Source: Flavobacteriaceae bacterium
GTDB lineage: Bacteria; Bacteroidota; Bacteroidia; Flavobacteriales; Flavobacteriaceae
Length of the DNA stretch: 64,000 nt
Assembly: GCA_027073495.1 (NCBI GenBank)
Contig: JALSVQ010000124.1
Coordinates: 1-64,000 of the forward strand
Direction of reading: 5' to 3'
Made by a program: the position numbers and the translations under genes. Shown here piece by piece: positions 24,804 to 34,299 of this stretch; within the stretch, counting starts at the first letter, position 1; every line of letters starts with the position of its first letter. The notes below the pieces were generated by a model that did not search any database, was not told where the DNA came from, and saw only the letters and a program-made list of their open reading frames with translations.

Positions 24804-27653
24804 ATGAGAAAAATTTTATCATTTATTGTACTTGTATTATGTACAACTACAATGTTTGCACAGACGACAGTGAAAGGTGCTGTGGTAGATGCAAATTCAC
24901 AACCTATACCAGGAGTGAGTGTAAAAATTGCAGATAAAGCAATAGGAACAGTAACCGATTTTGATGGAAATTACACCTTGAAAACGGATGTTTCTCCTAC
25001 TTTTACCATTGAATTTGTAAGTATGGGATTTGCGTCACAAACTGCAACAGTTACTTCTAAAAATCAAACTATAAATATTACGCTTAAAGAATCTACTGAG
25101 ATGCTTGATGAAGTTGTAATGTCTGCTTCTAGAACTCCAGAGCGTATTATGGAAACGCCTGTTACTGTAGAGCGTATGGGATTGGCAGAAATTAAAAATA
25201 CATCTTCGCCAAGTTTTTACGATGGTTTAGAGAATATGAAAGGTGTTCAAATGAACAAAAACAGTTTAACATTTCAATCTGTAAACACAAGAGGTTTTGC
25301 TACATTTGCAAATACACGTTTTGTACAGTTAATTGACGGAATGGATAACAGTTCTCCAGCCTTAAACTTTGCATTAGGGAATTTAATAGGTATCTCAGAA
25401 CTTGATGTTCAAAGTGTTGAAGTATTGCCAGGAGCATCTTCTGCATTATATGGAGCAAATGCATTTAATGGTATTTTGTTTATGACTAGTAAAAATCCAT
25501 TTGATCACCAAGGTGTAAGTGCTTATGTTAAAGGAGGATTAACTTCGCAAAAAGCAGCAGGAGACAACCCATTATATGATGTAGGTGTTCGTTATGCAGC
25601 AGCAAGTGATAAATTTGCATATAAATTAAATGTATCTGTACTGCAAGGAGAAGATTGGCATGCTACAGATTATTCTAATAAAGGTCCAGGCATGGCTTCT
25701 GATACAAGAGCAAGCAACCCAGGATATGAAGGTATAAATGTATATGGAGATGAGATTGCTACTACACCACTTCCAGCAGGTTTAACACTGCAACAAACTA
25801 CTTTTGGCGCATTATCAGCAAATCCAGCTACAGCACCATTTGCAGCTTATGTATCAAGCTCAATGCCTAATTCATTCTATATCTCAAGAACAGGGTATAA
25901 TGAAGAAGATTTGACAGATTATAAAGCAGGAACAATCAAAGCAGATGCTGGATTGTACTTTAGACCAAAAGGAAAAGATGATGATTTTGAAGTGAGCTTA
26001 ACAGGTCGTTATGGTCTTGGTAATACAATATATCAAGGGTCAAACAGATATGGTTTGAAAGACTTGATGATGATGCAGTATAAACTAGAAGTAAAAGACA
26101 AAAATTATTTTGTAAGAGCTTACACTACTATGGAAGATGCAGGGAAATCATATGATATGGTTTTTACAGGATGGAACATGAACAGACAATGGAAATCTGA
26201 TGCGCAATGGTTTGGAGACTATACACAAGATTATATTTCAACTTATACAGGTGCGTATTTAGGAATGATACCTGGTGTTCCTGGAGCTGATGCTGCTTTA
26301 GCAAATCAAATAGCACATCAACATGCGAGAGCTGCGGCAGACACAGGGCGTTTAGATCCTGGAACACCTGCTTTTGATGCAGCTTTTGCAGTGGTAACTT
26401 CGGATCCTGATTTTCAAACGGGTTCAAAATTTATTGACAAAACAAGTTCAATGCATTTTGAAGGAAACTATAACTTTGACGAAATGCTAGATGGTTTATT
26501 TGAGTTCCAGATTGGAGGTTCTTACAGAAGCTATAATTTGAATTCTGAGGGGACAATATTTACAGATACTCCAGCTAACGGAGGAGCTATTAAATATGGT
26601 CAATATGGAGCATACGCTCAGATTGGTAAAAAAATGTTTGATGAGCGTTTAAAATTACGTGCATCTTTACGTTTGGATAAGCAAGATAATTTTGATAATA
26701 ATTATTCGCCACGTATTTCTGCGGTATATTCTGCTGGCGAGCACAAGCAACATAATTTTAGAGCTTCTTTTCAAACCGGTTTTAGAAACCCAACAACGCA
26801 AGATCTTTATATAGGTCTTAATTTAGGTCCAATTGCATTAGTAGGTGCAGGTGTAGATAATTTAGATCGTTACTCAGAAACATTAGGCTCTGGTAATACG
26901 GTTACTGGTCGCGATGCTTATTATAATTCGTATACAGTAGCTTCTGTTCAAGCATTTCAACAATCAGGGTCACCTGCAGATTTAGTTAAAGCAGATTTTG
27001 ATTTGGTAAAACCAGAAGAAGTAAAAGCCTATGAAGTTGGGTATAGAGGTAAAGTAGGTATCTTTACAGTAGATATGAACTGGTACAAAAACACCTATTC
27101 GAACTTTAGTACATTGGCGCGTGTGGTAACACCAGGTTCTGGTTCAGTTGATGATATGTCTGGAGTGGTAGGCTTAATTACGCCAAATAATACAAAAGTG
27201 TTTAGTCTATATACAAATGCTAAAGGAGAAGTGAGTTCTAGAGGATTTGGTTTGGGATTATCAACAAAATTCGGAGAAGACTTTAGAGTTGGTTTTTCTT
27301 GGGATCGTAATGTGATGATTATAGATGCTGCTGCAAATGCAGGTTTAACTGCAGGTTTCAACACTCCTAAAAATGCTTATAAGATGTCTTTTGGAAAAAA
27401 CAATCCTGATAAGCGTGTAGGGTTTAAAGTAGATTACAAATGGCAAGATGCTTATTTCTATGAATCATCTTTTGGAGATGGAGCTATAGATTCTCGTGTA
27501 ATTATGGATATGCAGATTAATTATAAAGTGCCAGCATGGAAAACTACAGTTAAATTAGGAGGGTCAAATATCTTAGGAGATGAATATGCGCCTGCTGTTG
27601 GGTCAGCTCCAATAGGTTCAATTTATTACTTGTCATTTACTTATAATAATTAA
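24804..27653 (+). CDS. TonB-dependent receptor with carboxypeptidase-like N-terminal domain
   Basis: 949 residues. Signal peptide to about 19 (TTMFAQ). Residues 20-95 are a carboxypeptidase-regulatory-like domain (VKGAVVDANSQPIPGVSVKI, GTVTDFDGNYTL), then a plug (LDEVVMSASRTPERIMETPV, VNTRGFATFANTRFVQLIDGMDN, VEVLPGASSALYGANAFNGIL) and a large barrel. It is an outer-membrane, energy-driven importer. The plug start resembles receptors of the SusC-like or siderophore type, but no SusD partner adjoins, so the substrate is unknown. Own promoter and terminator; a single-gene unit. Confidence 0.93.
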   Translation: MRKILSFIVLVLCTTTMFAQTTVKGAVVDANSQPIPGVSVKIADKAIGTVTDFDGNYTLKTDVSPTFTIEFVSMGFASQTATVTSKNQTINITLKESTEMLDEVVMSASRTPERIMETPVTVERMGLAEIKNTSSPSFYDGLENMKGVQMNKNSLTFQSVNTRGFATFANTRFVQLIDGMDNSSPALNFALGNLIGISELDVQSVEVLPGASSALYGANAFNGILFMTSKNPFDHQGVSAYVKGGLTSQKAAGDNPLYDVGVRYAAASDKFAYKLNVSVLQGEDWHATDYSNKGPGMASDTRASNPGYEGINVYGDEIATTPLPAGLTLQQTTFGALSANPATAPFAAYVSSSMPNSFYISRTGYNEEDLTDYKAGTIKADAGLYFRPKGKDDDFEVSLTGRYGLGNTIYQGSNRYGLKDLMMMQYKLEVKDKNYFVRAYTTMEDAGKSYDMVFTGWNMNRQWKSDAQWFGDYTQDYISTYTGAYLGMIPGVPGADAALANQIAHQHARAAADTGRLDPGTPAFDAAFAVVTSDPDFQTGSKFIDKTSSMHFEGNYNFDEMLDGLFEFQIGGSYRSYNLNSEGTIFTDTPANGGAIKYGQYGAYAQIGKKMFDERLKLRASLRLDKQDNFDNNYSPRISAVYSAGEHKQHNFRASFQTGFRNPTTQDLYIGLNLGPIALVGAGVDNLDRYSETLGSGNTVTGRDAYYNSYTVASVQAFQQSGSPADLVKADFDLVKPEEVKAYEVGYRGKVGIFTVDMNWYKNTYSNFSTLARVVTPGSGSVDDMSGVVGLITPNNTKVFSLYTNAKGEVSSRGFGLGLSTKFGEDFRVGFSWDRNVMIIDAAANAGLTAGFNTPKNAYKMSFGKNNPDKRVGFKVDYKWQDAYFYESSFGDGAIDSRVIMDMQINYKVPAWKTTVKLGGSNILGDEYAPAVGSAPIGSIYYLSFTYNN

Positions 27654-27669
27654 AAAATAACAGGATTAA

Positions 27670-27728
27670 TATCATAATAAAAAAAAAGCTACATAATTTA
27701 TGTAGCTTTTTTTTTTTTTATTATGATA
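27670..27728. terminator. Long palindromic terminator after the TonB receptor
   Basis: Core stem AGCTACATA (27687-27695) with TATGTAGCT (27699-27707), flanked by A and T runs and by outer arms TATCATAATAA (27670-27680) and TTATTATGATA (27718-27728). It can work in both directions. Confidence 0.85.
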
Positions 27729-27781
27729 TAAAAGAGTAGATTCGCACATTATTAATATAAACAAACAAACAAATTAAAATT

Positions 27782-29518
27782 ATGAAAAAACTAGTATTTT
27801 TTCTTGCTTTTACATCTACGATTTTGATGTATTCGCAAGCAGATTATCTTAGTGTAAATGCAGGAGCAGACCTAACAGGTAACTGTGGAGATGCTCAAAA
27901 TTTGACTGCTACCTACATTGATTTAAAAGACACTTCTACTTATGCAGTAGCATCTTTGGCCTATATGCCACCGACAGACTTTACTTCCGGTGCCGTTCCA
28001 GGAGGCTTGGAAGGAGATAAGTGGACTGATGTTATTGATTTAGGGTTCTCATTTTGTTATTATGGTAATACATATACGCAATTTGTTATCGGAGAAAATG
28101 GTCAAATATCATTTAACACTACTTACAGTGCTATGGCAAATCATTTTGACTTCAGTGATGGAGGTGTCCCAATAGCATTGCCACAGGCTACAGATGATGA
28201 TTTAGCTTTTAACACTGTTTTTGGACCAGGACTTGATTTGGATAGTGCTGGAGCTGGAGCTACAATAACTTATGAATTGATAGGAGCTGCGCCTTATAGA
28301 GCTATGGTTGTTAAATTCAATGCAGTAGCAGAGTTTAACTGTAATACATTAAAAACTACTTCAATGATTGTATTGAATGAAACAACAAACAATATTGATG
28401 TCTATATTAAAGATAAACCAATATGTATGGCTTGGAATGATGGTTATGCATTAGTAGGTATCAATAATATCGACGGAACAGCGTCATTAACACCTCCAGG
28501 AAGAAATACTTCAAACTGGGTGGTAGAGGATGGAAATGCTACGCGTCCTAGTGAAGCTTGGCGTTTTACTCCAGATGGAGCATCAGTAACAACTTTTGAA
28601 TGGACGGATGCTTCAGGGACTTCTTTAGGAACAAATGTTGCGATAACAGTTTCTCCTACTATGGATACAGTGTACACTACAACAGTTTCATATACTGATT
28701 GTCTAGGAAATGTGATTACACTATCTGATGATGTTAATGTAACGATGAATGCACAAGGTCCTATTGTTGATTTAGGAGGAGATACTACTTTCTGTAATAT
28801 GAACTCAATGGATTTAGATGCTACGCCTACAAATGCTGCGGATTTTAATACGTTAACTTATTTATGGAATACAGGAGAGACAACACCTCAAATAACAGTG
28901 ACGACTTCAGGGACCTACTCTGTAACTGTTACAGCAGATGGTACTTGTACAGGATATGATGAGGTGGTTTTAGAGGCAGGAACTACTGCTAATATTACTT
29001 TTCCTGATGCTCCATTTCAATTGTGCCATGCAATTTCGCCAGCACAGAACGAATCAATTACTATTACAGCTGTTACAGAAGGTCAAGATCCAACGCAGTT
29101 TACATATCAATGGTTTGATGAAAATGCGTCGTTGATAAGTACAACTTCTAGTGTGTCAGTTTCAGAACCTGGAACATATACAATAATAGCAACAGGAGGT
29201 TCTTGTCCAAGTACGCAAACAGTAGATGTGACGTATTATTCTAATGAATACTGTACTTATCAAGAAGGGATTTCACCTAACGGCGATCAGTTAAATGATA
29301 ATTTTGATTTGACTTGGGTAAATCAAACAGGAAAAACAATAAAAAACCTGAAAATATTTAATCGATATGGTAGTCCAGTTTTTGAGAAATCAGATTACAC
29401 GAATGAGTTTGAGGGTAAATCAGATAAAGATTATGATTTGCCAAGTGGAACTTATTTTTATGTGATACAGTTATCAGATGATACGGTAAAAGAAGGATGG
29501 TTATATATAAACAGATAA
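27782..29518 (+). CDS. Secreted T9SS substrate with type B (gliding-motility-associated) C-terminal domain, module 1
   Basis: 578 residues. Signal peptide to about 18 (STILMYSQ). An N-terminal domain of about 260 residues (LGFSFCYYGNTYTQFVIG, ATDDDLAF, TNNIDVYIKDKPICMAW) resembles nidogen-like extracellular domains. Then come two or three Ig/PKD-like repeats (YLWNTGETTPQITV, SGTYSVTVTADG). The end, from GISPNGDQLNDNFDL to DDTVKEGWLYINR, is the type B T9SS sorting domain. It is followed by a PorP/SprF gene, the usual partner for such substrates. Probably a surface or secreted filament or adhesin. Its homologue lies at 32550-34286. Confidence 0.9.
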   Translation: MKKLVFFLAFTSTILMYSQADYLSVNAGADLTGNCGDAQNLTATYIDLKDTSTYAVASLAYMPPTDFTSGAVPGGLEGDKWTDVIDLGFSFCYYGNTYTQFVIGENGQISFNTTYSAMANHFDFSDGGVPIALPQATDDDLAFNTVFGPGLDLDSAGAGATITYELIGAAPYRAMVVKFNAVAEFNCNTLKTTSMIVLNETTNNIDVYIKDKPICMAWNDGYALVGINNIDGTASLTPPGRNTSNWVVEDGNATRPSEAWRFTPDGASVTTFEWTDASGTSLGTNVAITVSPTMDTVYTTTVSYTDCLGNVITLSDDVNVTMNAQGPIVDLGGDTTFCNMNSMDLDATPTNAADFNTLTYLWNTGETTPQITVTTSGTYSVTVTADGTCTGYDEVVLEAGTTANITFPDAPFQLCHAISPAQNESITITAVTEGQDPTQFTYQWFDENASLISTTSSVSVSEPGTYTIIATGGSCPSTQTVDVTYYSNEYCTYQEGISPNGDQLNDNFDLTWVNQTGKTIKNLKIFNRYGSPVFEKSDYTNEFEGKSDKDYDLPSGTYFYVIQLSDDTVKEGWLYINR

Positions 29519-29531
29519 TAAAGAAATAACA

Positions 29532-30437
29532 ATGAAAAAAATACTATTAATAATCGTTATCTTTTTTGCAATTGTACCAACATTTGCACAGCAAGATCCT
29601 CATTATACACAATATATGTATAATATGAACATAATGAATCCTGCTTATGCAGGTTCAAGAGAGTCCTTAGCTATTGGAGTTTTGGGAAGACAACAATGGG
29701 TAGGCTTTGATGGTTCTCCACAGACCCTTACTTTATCCATTCATAGTCCAGTAGGAGATAAGACAGGAATTGGTTTTTCTGCTATTTCAGATAAGATAGG
29801 ACCTATAAATGAGACCAATCTTTTTGCAGATTTTTCATATAGCCTAGATTTAGGTGCAGGGAAATTAGCCTTTGGAGTAAAAGGAGGGTTTACGATGTAC
29901 AAAGTAGGCTTGGCAGGCTTATCAGTAATTCAGGCAGGAGATCCGAACTTTTCGGCAGATTTAAACAAAATGTATCCAAATGTAGGAGCAGGAGTTTACT
30001 ACTATACAGACAAATTTTACGCATCTGCATCAGTTCCAAATATGATAGAGACTTTACATTTTGATGAATCAAGTAATATCAAAGCCTCAGAGGAGCGTCA
30101 CTTTTTCGTAACTACAGGTTATGTATTTGATATTAATAATAAGATGAAATTTAAGCCATCAGTAATGGTGAAATCTTCATTAGGAGGTCCATTATCTACA
30201 GATTTATCAGCCAATTTCTTTTATAATGATAAATTTGAAGTAGGAGCGTCATACCGTTTAGGCGATTCGTTTAGTGGAATGTTAGGTTTTATGGTGACGC
30301 CAGAGATACGTATTGGTTATGCTTATGACCGTACAGTCTCAGACATTAAATTAGTAGCGCCATCATCACATGAGGTAATGCTTAATTTTGATGTAAACTT
30401 TAATAACAAAGTATATCGTACACCAAGATATTTCTAA
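29532..30437 (+). CDS. PorP/SprF family T9SS membrane protein, module 1
   Basis: 301 residues with signal peptide (IVPTFAQQ). The mature start QDPHYTQYMYNMNIMNPAYAGSR is the hallmark of PorP/SprF, an outer-membrane barrel family that pairs with T9SS components and with type B CTD substrates such as SprB. The rest is beta-barrel-like, ending in Phe (YRTPRYF). It lies 13 bases after its presumed substrate and 22 bases before the OmpA gene. The protein is identical to that of module 2. Confidence 0.95.
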   Translation: MKKILLIIVIFFAIVPTFAQQDPHYTQYMYNMNIMNPAYAGSRESLAIGVLGRQQWVGFDGSPQTLTLSIHSPVGDKTGIGFSAISDKIGPINETNLFADFSYSLDLGAGKLAFGVKGGFTMYKVGLAGLSVIQAGDPNFSADLNKMYPNVGAGVYYYTDKFYASASVPNMIETLHFDESSNIKASEERHFFVTTGYVFDINNKMKFKPSVMVKSSLGGPLSTDLSANFFYNDKFEVGASYRLGDSFSGMLGFMVTPEIRIGYAYDRTVSDIKLVAPSSHEVMLNFDVNFNNKVYRTPRYF

Positions 30438-30459
30438 CCAATAATAATAAATTAATAAA

Positions 30460-32373
30460 ATGAAAAAAATATATTTATATCTCGTAATTTTTATGTTGGG
30501 AATATCATCGTTGCATGCCCAAAATAAGAATGTATTAAAAGCAGACAAATTATTCAATAAATTTGAATTTGTAGATGCAGCAAAAGTATATGCCGCAATA
30601 GTAGAGAAAGGAAAAGGCAATTCATATGTATATAAACAATTGGGAGATTGTTACTACAACATGTATGATGCTAAAAATGCTACCAAATGGTATGAAAAAG
30701 CTGTTGGTGATAAAAACATTGGTAAAGAAGTGTACTATAAATATGCACAAATGCTTAAAGCCAATGGGAATTATGAAGAAGCGAACAAGTATATGGCTAA
30801 ATTTGCTGCAATGGCACCAGCAGATTTTAGAGCTATAGCTTTTAAAAAAGACCCAAATTATGTTCCTAAATTATTAAGTCAAGAGAAAAAGTTTAATGTA
30901 CAACCCTTATTAATTAATGCAGAAAGTGTGCAGGATTTTGGAGGATTTGTGCAAGATGGTAAATTTTATTTTACATCAGCTCGTGATAAAGAAGGAAAGG
31001 CAAAAACGTATGATTGGACAGCACAGCCAACCATTGATTTGTATCAAGCGGGAATAACAGAAGAAGGTACATTTTATGATATTGAAGCATTACAAGGTGA
31101 TGTGAATACCAAATATAATGAAGGTACAATGGCTTTGTCACCAGATGGTAATACGATTTATTTTTCAAGAAATAATTATAACGATGGGAAATTTGCAAAA
31201 GATAGTGTTGGTGTAAGTAATATCAAAATTTACAAAGCATCAAAAGTTGATAATCGTTGGACCGCTGTTCAAGAATTACCATTTAATAGTGATAATTTCT
31301 CAACAGGTCATCCAGCAGTAACAGCTGACGGTAAGCATTTGTATTTTGCGTCAAACAGACCAGGAGGTTATGGACAATCAGATATTTATGTAGTAGCAAT
31401 AAATGATGACGGTTCTTTTGGCGAACCAGAGAACTTAGGACAACGTATCAACACAGAAGGAAATGAGAAATTCCCTTTTATGAGTGATAAAAACAATTTT
31501 TACTTCTCATCAGATGGACATCAAGGTCTAGGAGGATTGGACGTATTTTTCTCTAGATTTATTGATGGAAAATATACTAAAGTAAGAAATGTAGGAACGC
31601 CATTAAATAGTGGTGCAGATGACTTTTCTTTTTGGATAGATGAAGCTAAAGAAACCGGTTTTTTCTCATCAAATAGAGGTGTAAATGGACTTGACGATGA
31701 TATTTATTCATTTAAAGCTTTAGCGCCACTATGTGATGTATTGATGACAGTACATGTTACGGATAAGAAAACAGGTAAGCCTCTAGCTAATACTGCAGTA
31801 GCAATAGCTGATTCAGAAGGTAATCAAATAGGCACTAAAACAACCGATGAAAACGGTGTTGTTGAATATATGACAGCTTGTAGTACAGATTATGTACTAA
31901 ATGCAACAAAAGATGAATACGAAGGGAAAAAAGTTGATGTTAAAGGAACAGATGAAGAAGAGTCTGAAGTTTCAATAGCACTTAACCCAATAGAAAAAAT
32001 TATTGTTGAGGATCAAATTGTATTAAATCCTATTTATTTTGATTTTGATAAGTCTAATATTCGTAAAGATGCAGCATTTGAATTAGATAAAGTAGTACAA
32101 GTAATGATGAAATATCCAGAAATGCTTGTTCATGCAGAATCACATACGGACAAACGCGGTACTAATGCATACAATATGAAACTTTCTGACCGTAGAGCAA
32201 AAACTACCGTTCAATACATTATTTCTAAAGGAATAGATGCAAGTAGAATTAGCGGAGATGGTTATGGAGAATCACAACCAAAAGTTGATTGTACAAAATG
32301 TACAGATGAAGAACATCAATTGAACAGAAGATCTGAATTTATCATTGTATCAAAAGGTGCAAAAGCAGAATAA
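30460..32373 (+). CDS. OmpA family protein with TPR and PD40 repeats, module 1
   Basis: 637 residues. Signal peptide (ISSLHAQ), TPR-like helices near 20-115, a beta-propeller of PD40 type (GTMALSPDGNTIYFSRNNY, GHPAVTADGKHLYFASNRPGG, FYFSSDGHQGLGGLD, GFFSSNRGVNGLDDDIYSF), a carboxypeptidase-regulatory-like domain (ADKKTGKPLANTAVAIAD region), then an OmpA peptidoglycan-binding domain (YFDFDKSNIR, SHTDKRGTNAYNMKLSDRRA). This is the domain order of PorE-like and SprF-linked proteins that tie T9SS parts to the cell wall. No lipobox is seen. Differs from copy 2 at three bases (two residues). Confidence 0.93.
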   Translation: MKKIYLYLVIFMLGISSLHAQNKNVLKADKLFNKFEFVDAAKVYAAIVEKGKGNSYVYKQLGDCYYNMYDAKNATKWYEKAVGDKNIGKEVYYKYAQMLKANGNYEEANKYMAKFAAMAPADFRAIAFKKDPNYVPKLLSQEKKFNVQPLLINAESVQDFGGFVQDGKFYFTSARDKEGKAKTYDWTAQPTIDLYQAGITEEGTFYDIEALQGDVNTKYNEGTMALSPDGNTIYFSRNNYNDGKFAKDSVGVSNIKIYKASKVDNRWTAVQELPFNSDNFSTGHPAVTADGKHLYFASNRPGGYGQSDIYVVAINDDGSFGEPENLGQRINTEGNEKFPFMSDKNNFYFSSDGHQGLGGLDVFFSRFIDGKYTKVRNVGTPLNSGADDFSFWIDEAKETGFFSSNRGVNGLDDDIYSFKALAPLCDVLMTVHVTDKKTGKPLANTAVAIADSEGNQIGTKTTDENGVVEYMTACSTDYVLNATKDEYEGKKVDVKGTDEEESEVSIALNPIEKIIVEDQIVLNPIYFDFDKSNIRKDAAFELDKVVQVMMKYPEMLVHAESHTDKRGTNAYNMKLSDRRAKTTVQYIISKGIDASRISGDGYGESQPKVDCTKCTDEEHQLNRRSEFIIVSKGAKAE

Positions 32374-32405
32374 TAAGTACACAATTAACTAACCAAATAA
32401 TTGTA

Positions 32406-32433
32406 AAGAGGCTGTCTATTTAGATAGCCTCTT
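32406..32433 (+). terminator. Terminator of T9SS module 1
   Basis: A 13-bp stem (32406-32418 with 32421-32433, one G-U) with a T-run. Repeated exactly at the end of module 2. Confidence 0.85.
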
Positions 32434-32549
32434 TTTTATTTAAATTGATTCCTAAAAAAGATAAAAAAGGGAACTATTTTTTATTTTCACAAAAAAATGT
32501 TAAATTAGCCACATTATTAATGTAACAAACTCAATTTAAAATTTATATT

Positions 32550-34286
32550 ATGAAGAAACTATTATTCTTTCTTGCATTTTTTTCATCACTATTTATGTAT
32601 TCCCAAGTGGGTTACTTAAATGTTGATGCAGGTGCAGACCTTACAGGAGACTGTGGAGTAGCTCAAAATCTTGCAGCTACCTATACAGATTTAAAAGACA
32701 CCTCAACCTATGCTGTGGCATCGATACCTTACGTGCCACCAACAGATTTTACTACAGGTACAATTCCAGCAGGTTTAACTGTTGATGATAAATGGTCTAG
32801 CCCTATTGATTTAGGATTCTCATTTTGTTATTATGGTAATACATATACGCAATTTGTTATTGGGTCTAATGCACAAATTTCATTTGATGTTTCATATGCT
32901 GGTAATACCAATGATTGGGATTTAAGTAATTCAGGAGCTCCAATAACCTTGCCACAGGCTACAGATGATGATTTAGCTTTTAATGCAATATTCGGCCCAG
33001 CTCATGATGTTAATCCTTCTGTGAGTGGCGATATTAAATATGAATTGATTGGTACAGCACCATTTCGTTCTATGGTTATAAAATATAGTCAAATAGCTCA
33101 ATTTAGTTGTAATGCTTCATTGTCTACCTCTATGATTGTACTTCATGAAACTACTAATAATATAGATGTTTATATAAAAGATAAACCAATATGTATGGCT
33201 TGGAATGGTGGTTATGCATTAGTAGGAATTAATAATATCGACGGAACTGCATCATTAACACCTCCAGCGAGAAACACTTCGGTTTGGTTGGTAGAAGACG
33301 GGAATGCTACGCATCCTAGTGAAGCATGGCGTTTTATTCCAGATGGAGCGTCAGTAACAACTTTTGACTGGACAGATGCTAATGGAACAGTACTTGGAAC
33401 TAATGCTAATATTACAGTAACTCCTTTTATGACCACTACATATACTGCTACGGCGCACTATGCAACTGCTTGTGATGGGCCTGTTATTGACGTGTCTGAT
33501 GATATGACAATTACAACAAATCAAGATGGTCCGCTTATTGATTTAGGACCAGACACTGTGCTCTGTGATACCGCTTCAATGCTGCTTGATGCTACACCTT
33601 CAAATGCTGCGGATTTTAATACAATAACTTATTTATGGAATACAGGAGAAACAACATCACAAATAACGGTTACTAGTGCAGGAACATATTCTGTAACTGT
33701 AACTGTAGATGGAGGTTGTATGGCTGTAGATGATATTACTTTAGATTTTGGTGTAACGCCAGTTTTAGCTTCTCAAGGAGATTATCATTTGTGTAATGTT
33801 CAATCGCCAGCAGTTATAGATCCTGTTATGATTACAGTAGATACTGTAGGGCAAGATTCAACGCAGTTTACATATGAATGGAGAAAAGATGGTGATGCTA
33901 CTATTATTGGTACAGCACAAGATTTATCAGTTTCAGAAATAGGTAGTTATACCGTAACTGTTACAGGAGGTTCATGTTCAAGTACACAAACAATAGCTGT
34001 GACTTATTATTCTAATGAATATTGTACATATCCAGAAGGGATTTCACCTAATGCTGATGGTTTGAATGATAATTTTGATTTGCAATGGCTTAATGATAAA
34101 GTAGGTGTTAAAAATCTTAAATTCTTTAATAGATTAGGAACTTTAGTTTTTGAGAAATCAGATTACACGAATGAGTTTGAGGGTAAATCAGATAAAGATT
34201 ATGATTTGCCAAGTGGAACTTATTTTTATGTGATACAGTTATCAGATGATACGGTAAAAGAAGGATGGTTATATATAAACAGATAA
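32550..34286 (+). CDS. Secreted T9SS substrate with type B C-terminal domain, module 2
   Basis: 578 residues, the same length as the module 1 substrate, with small compensating insertions and deletions. Same plan: signal peptide (SSLFMYSQ), nidogen-like N-terminal domain, Ig/PKD-like repeats and type B sorting domain. Central and repeat regions have clearly diverged (for example the part after the N-terminal domain and the strand before GVTPVLASQGDY), while IKDKPICMAWN, VGINNIDGTASLTPP and the last 47 residues are identical. Likely a variant surface protein served by the same secretion partners. Confidence 0.9.
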   Translation: MKKLLFFLAFFSSLFMYSQVGYLNVDAGADLTGDCGVAQNLAATYTDLKDTSTYAVASIPYVPPTDFTTGTIPAGLTVDDKWSSPIDLGFSFCYYGNTYTQFVIGSNAQISFDVSYAGNTNDWDLSNSGAPITLPQATDDDLAFNAIFGPAHDVNPSVSGDIKYELIGTAPFRSMVIKYSQIAQFSCNASLSTSMIVLHETTNNIDVYIKDKPICMAWNGGYALVGINNIDGTASLTPPARNTSVWLVEDGNATHPSEAWRFIPDGASVTTFDWTDANGTVLGTNANITVTPFMTTTYTATAHYATACDGPVIDVSDDMTITTNQDGPLIDLGPDTVLCDTASMLLDATPSNAADFNTITYLWNTGETTSQITVTSAGTYSVTVTVDGGCMAVDDITLDFGVTPVLASQGDYHLCNVQSPAVIDPVMITVDTVGQDSTQFTYEWRKDGDATIIGTAQDLSVSEIGSYTVTVTGGSCSSTQTIAVTYYSNEYCTYPEGISPNADGLNDNFDLQWLNDKVGVKNLKFFNRLGTLVFEKSDYTNEFEGKSDKDYDLPSGTYFYVIQLSDDTVKEGWLYINR

Positions 34287-34299
34287 TAAAGAAATAACA

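Larger units (their letters stand above)
29377..32439 (+). repeat. Direct repeat, copy 1 (3,063 bp)
   Basis: Covers the last 47 codons of the substrate gene, the whole PorP/SprF gene, the whole OmpA gene and the terminator. It matches 34145-37207 at a constant offset of 4,768. I find only three differing bases, all in the last part of the OmpA gene (32250, 32272, 32360). Homology drops abruptly at both ends. Confidence 0.92.

Noticed and set aside
29890-30838. Small frames repeated identically inside both T9SS modules
   Set aside because: They are shadow frames of the duplicated PorP and OmpA genes; their identity only confirms the DNA repeat.
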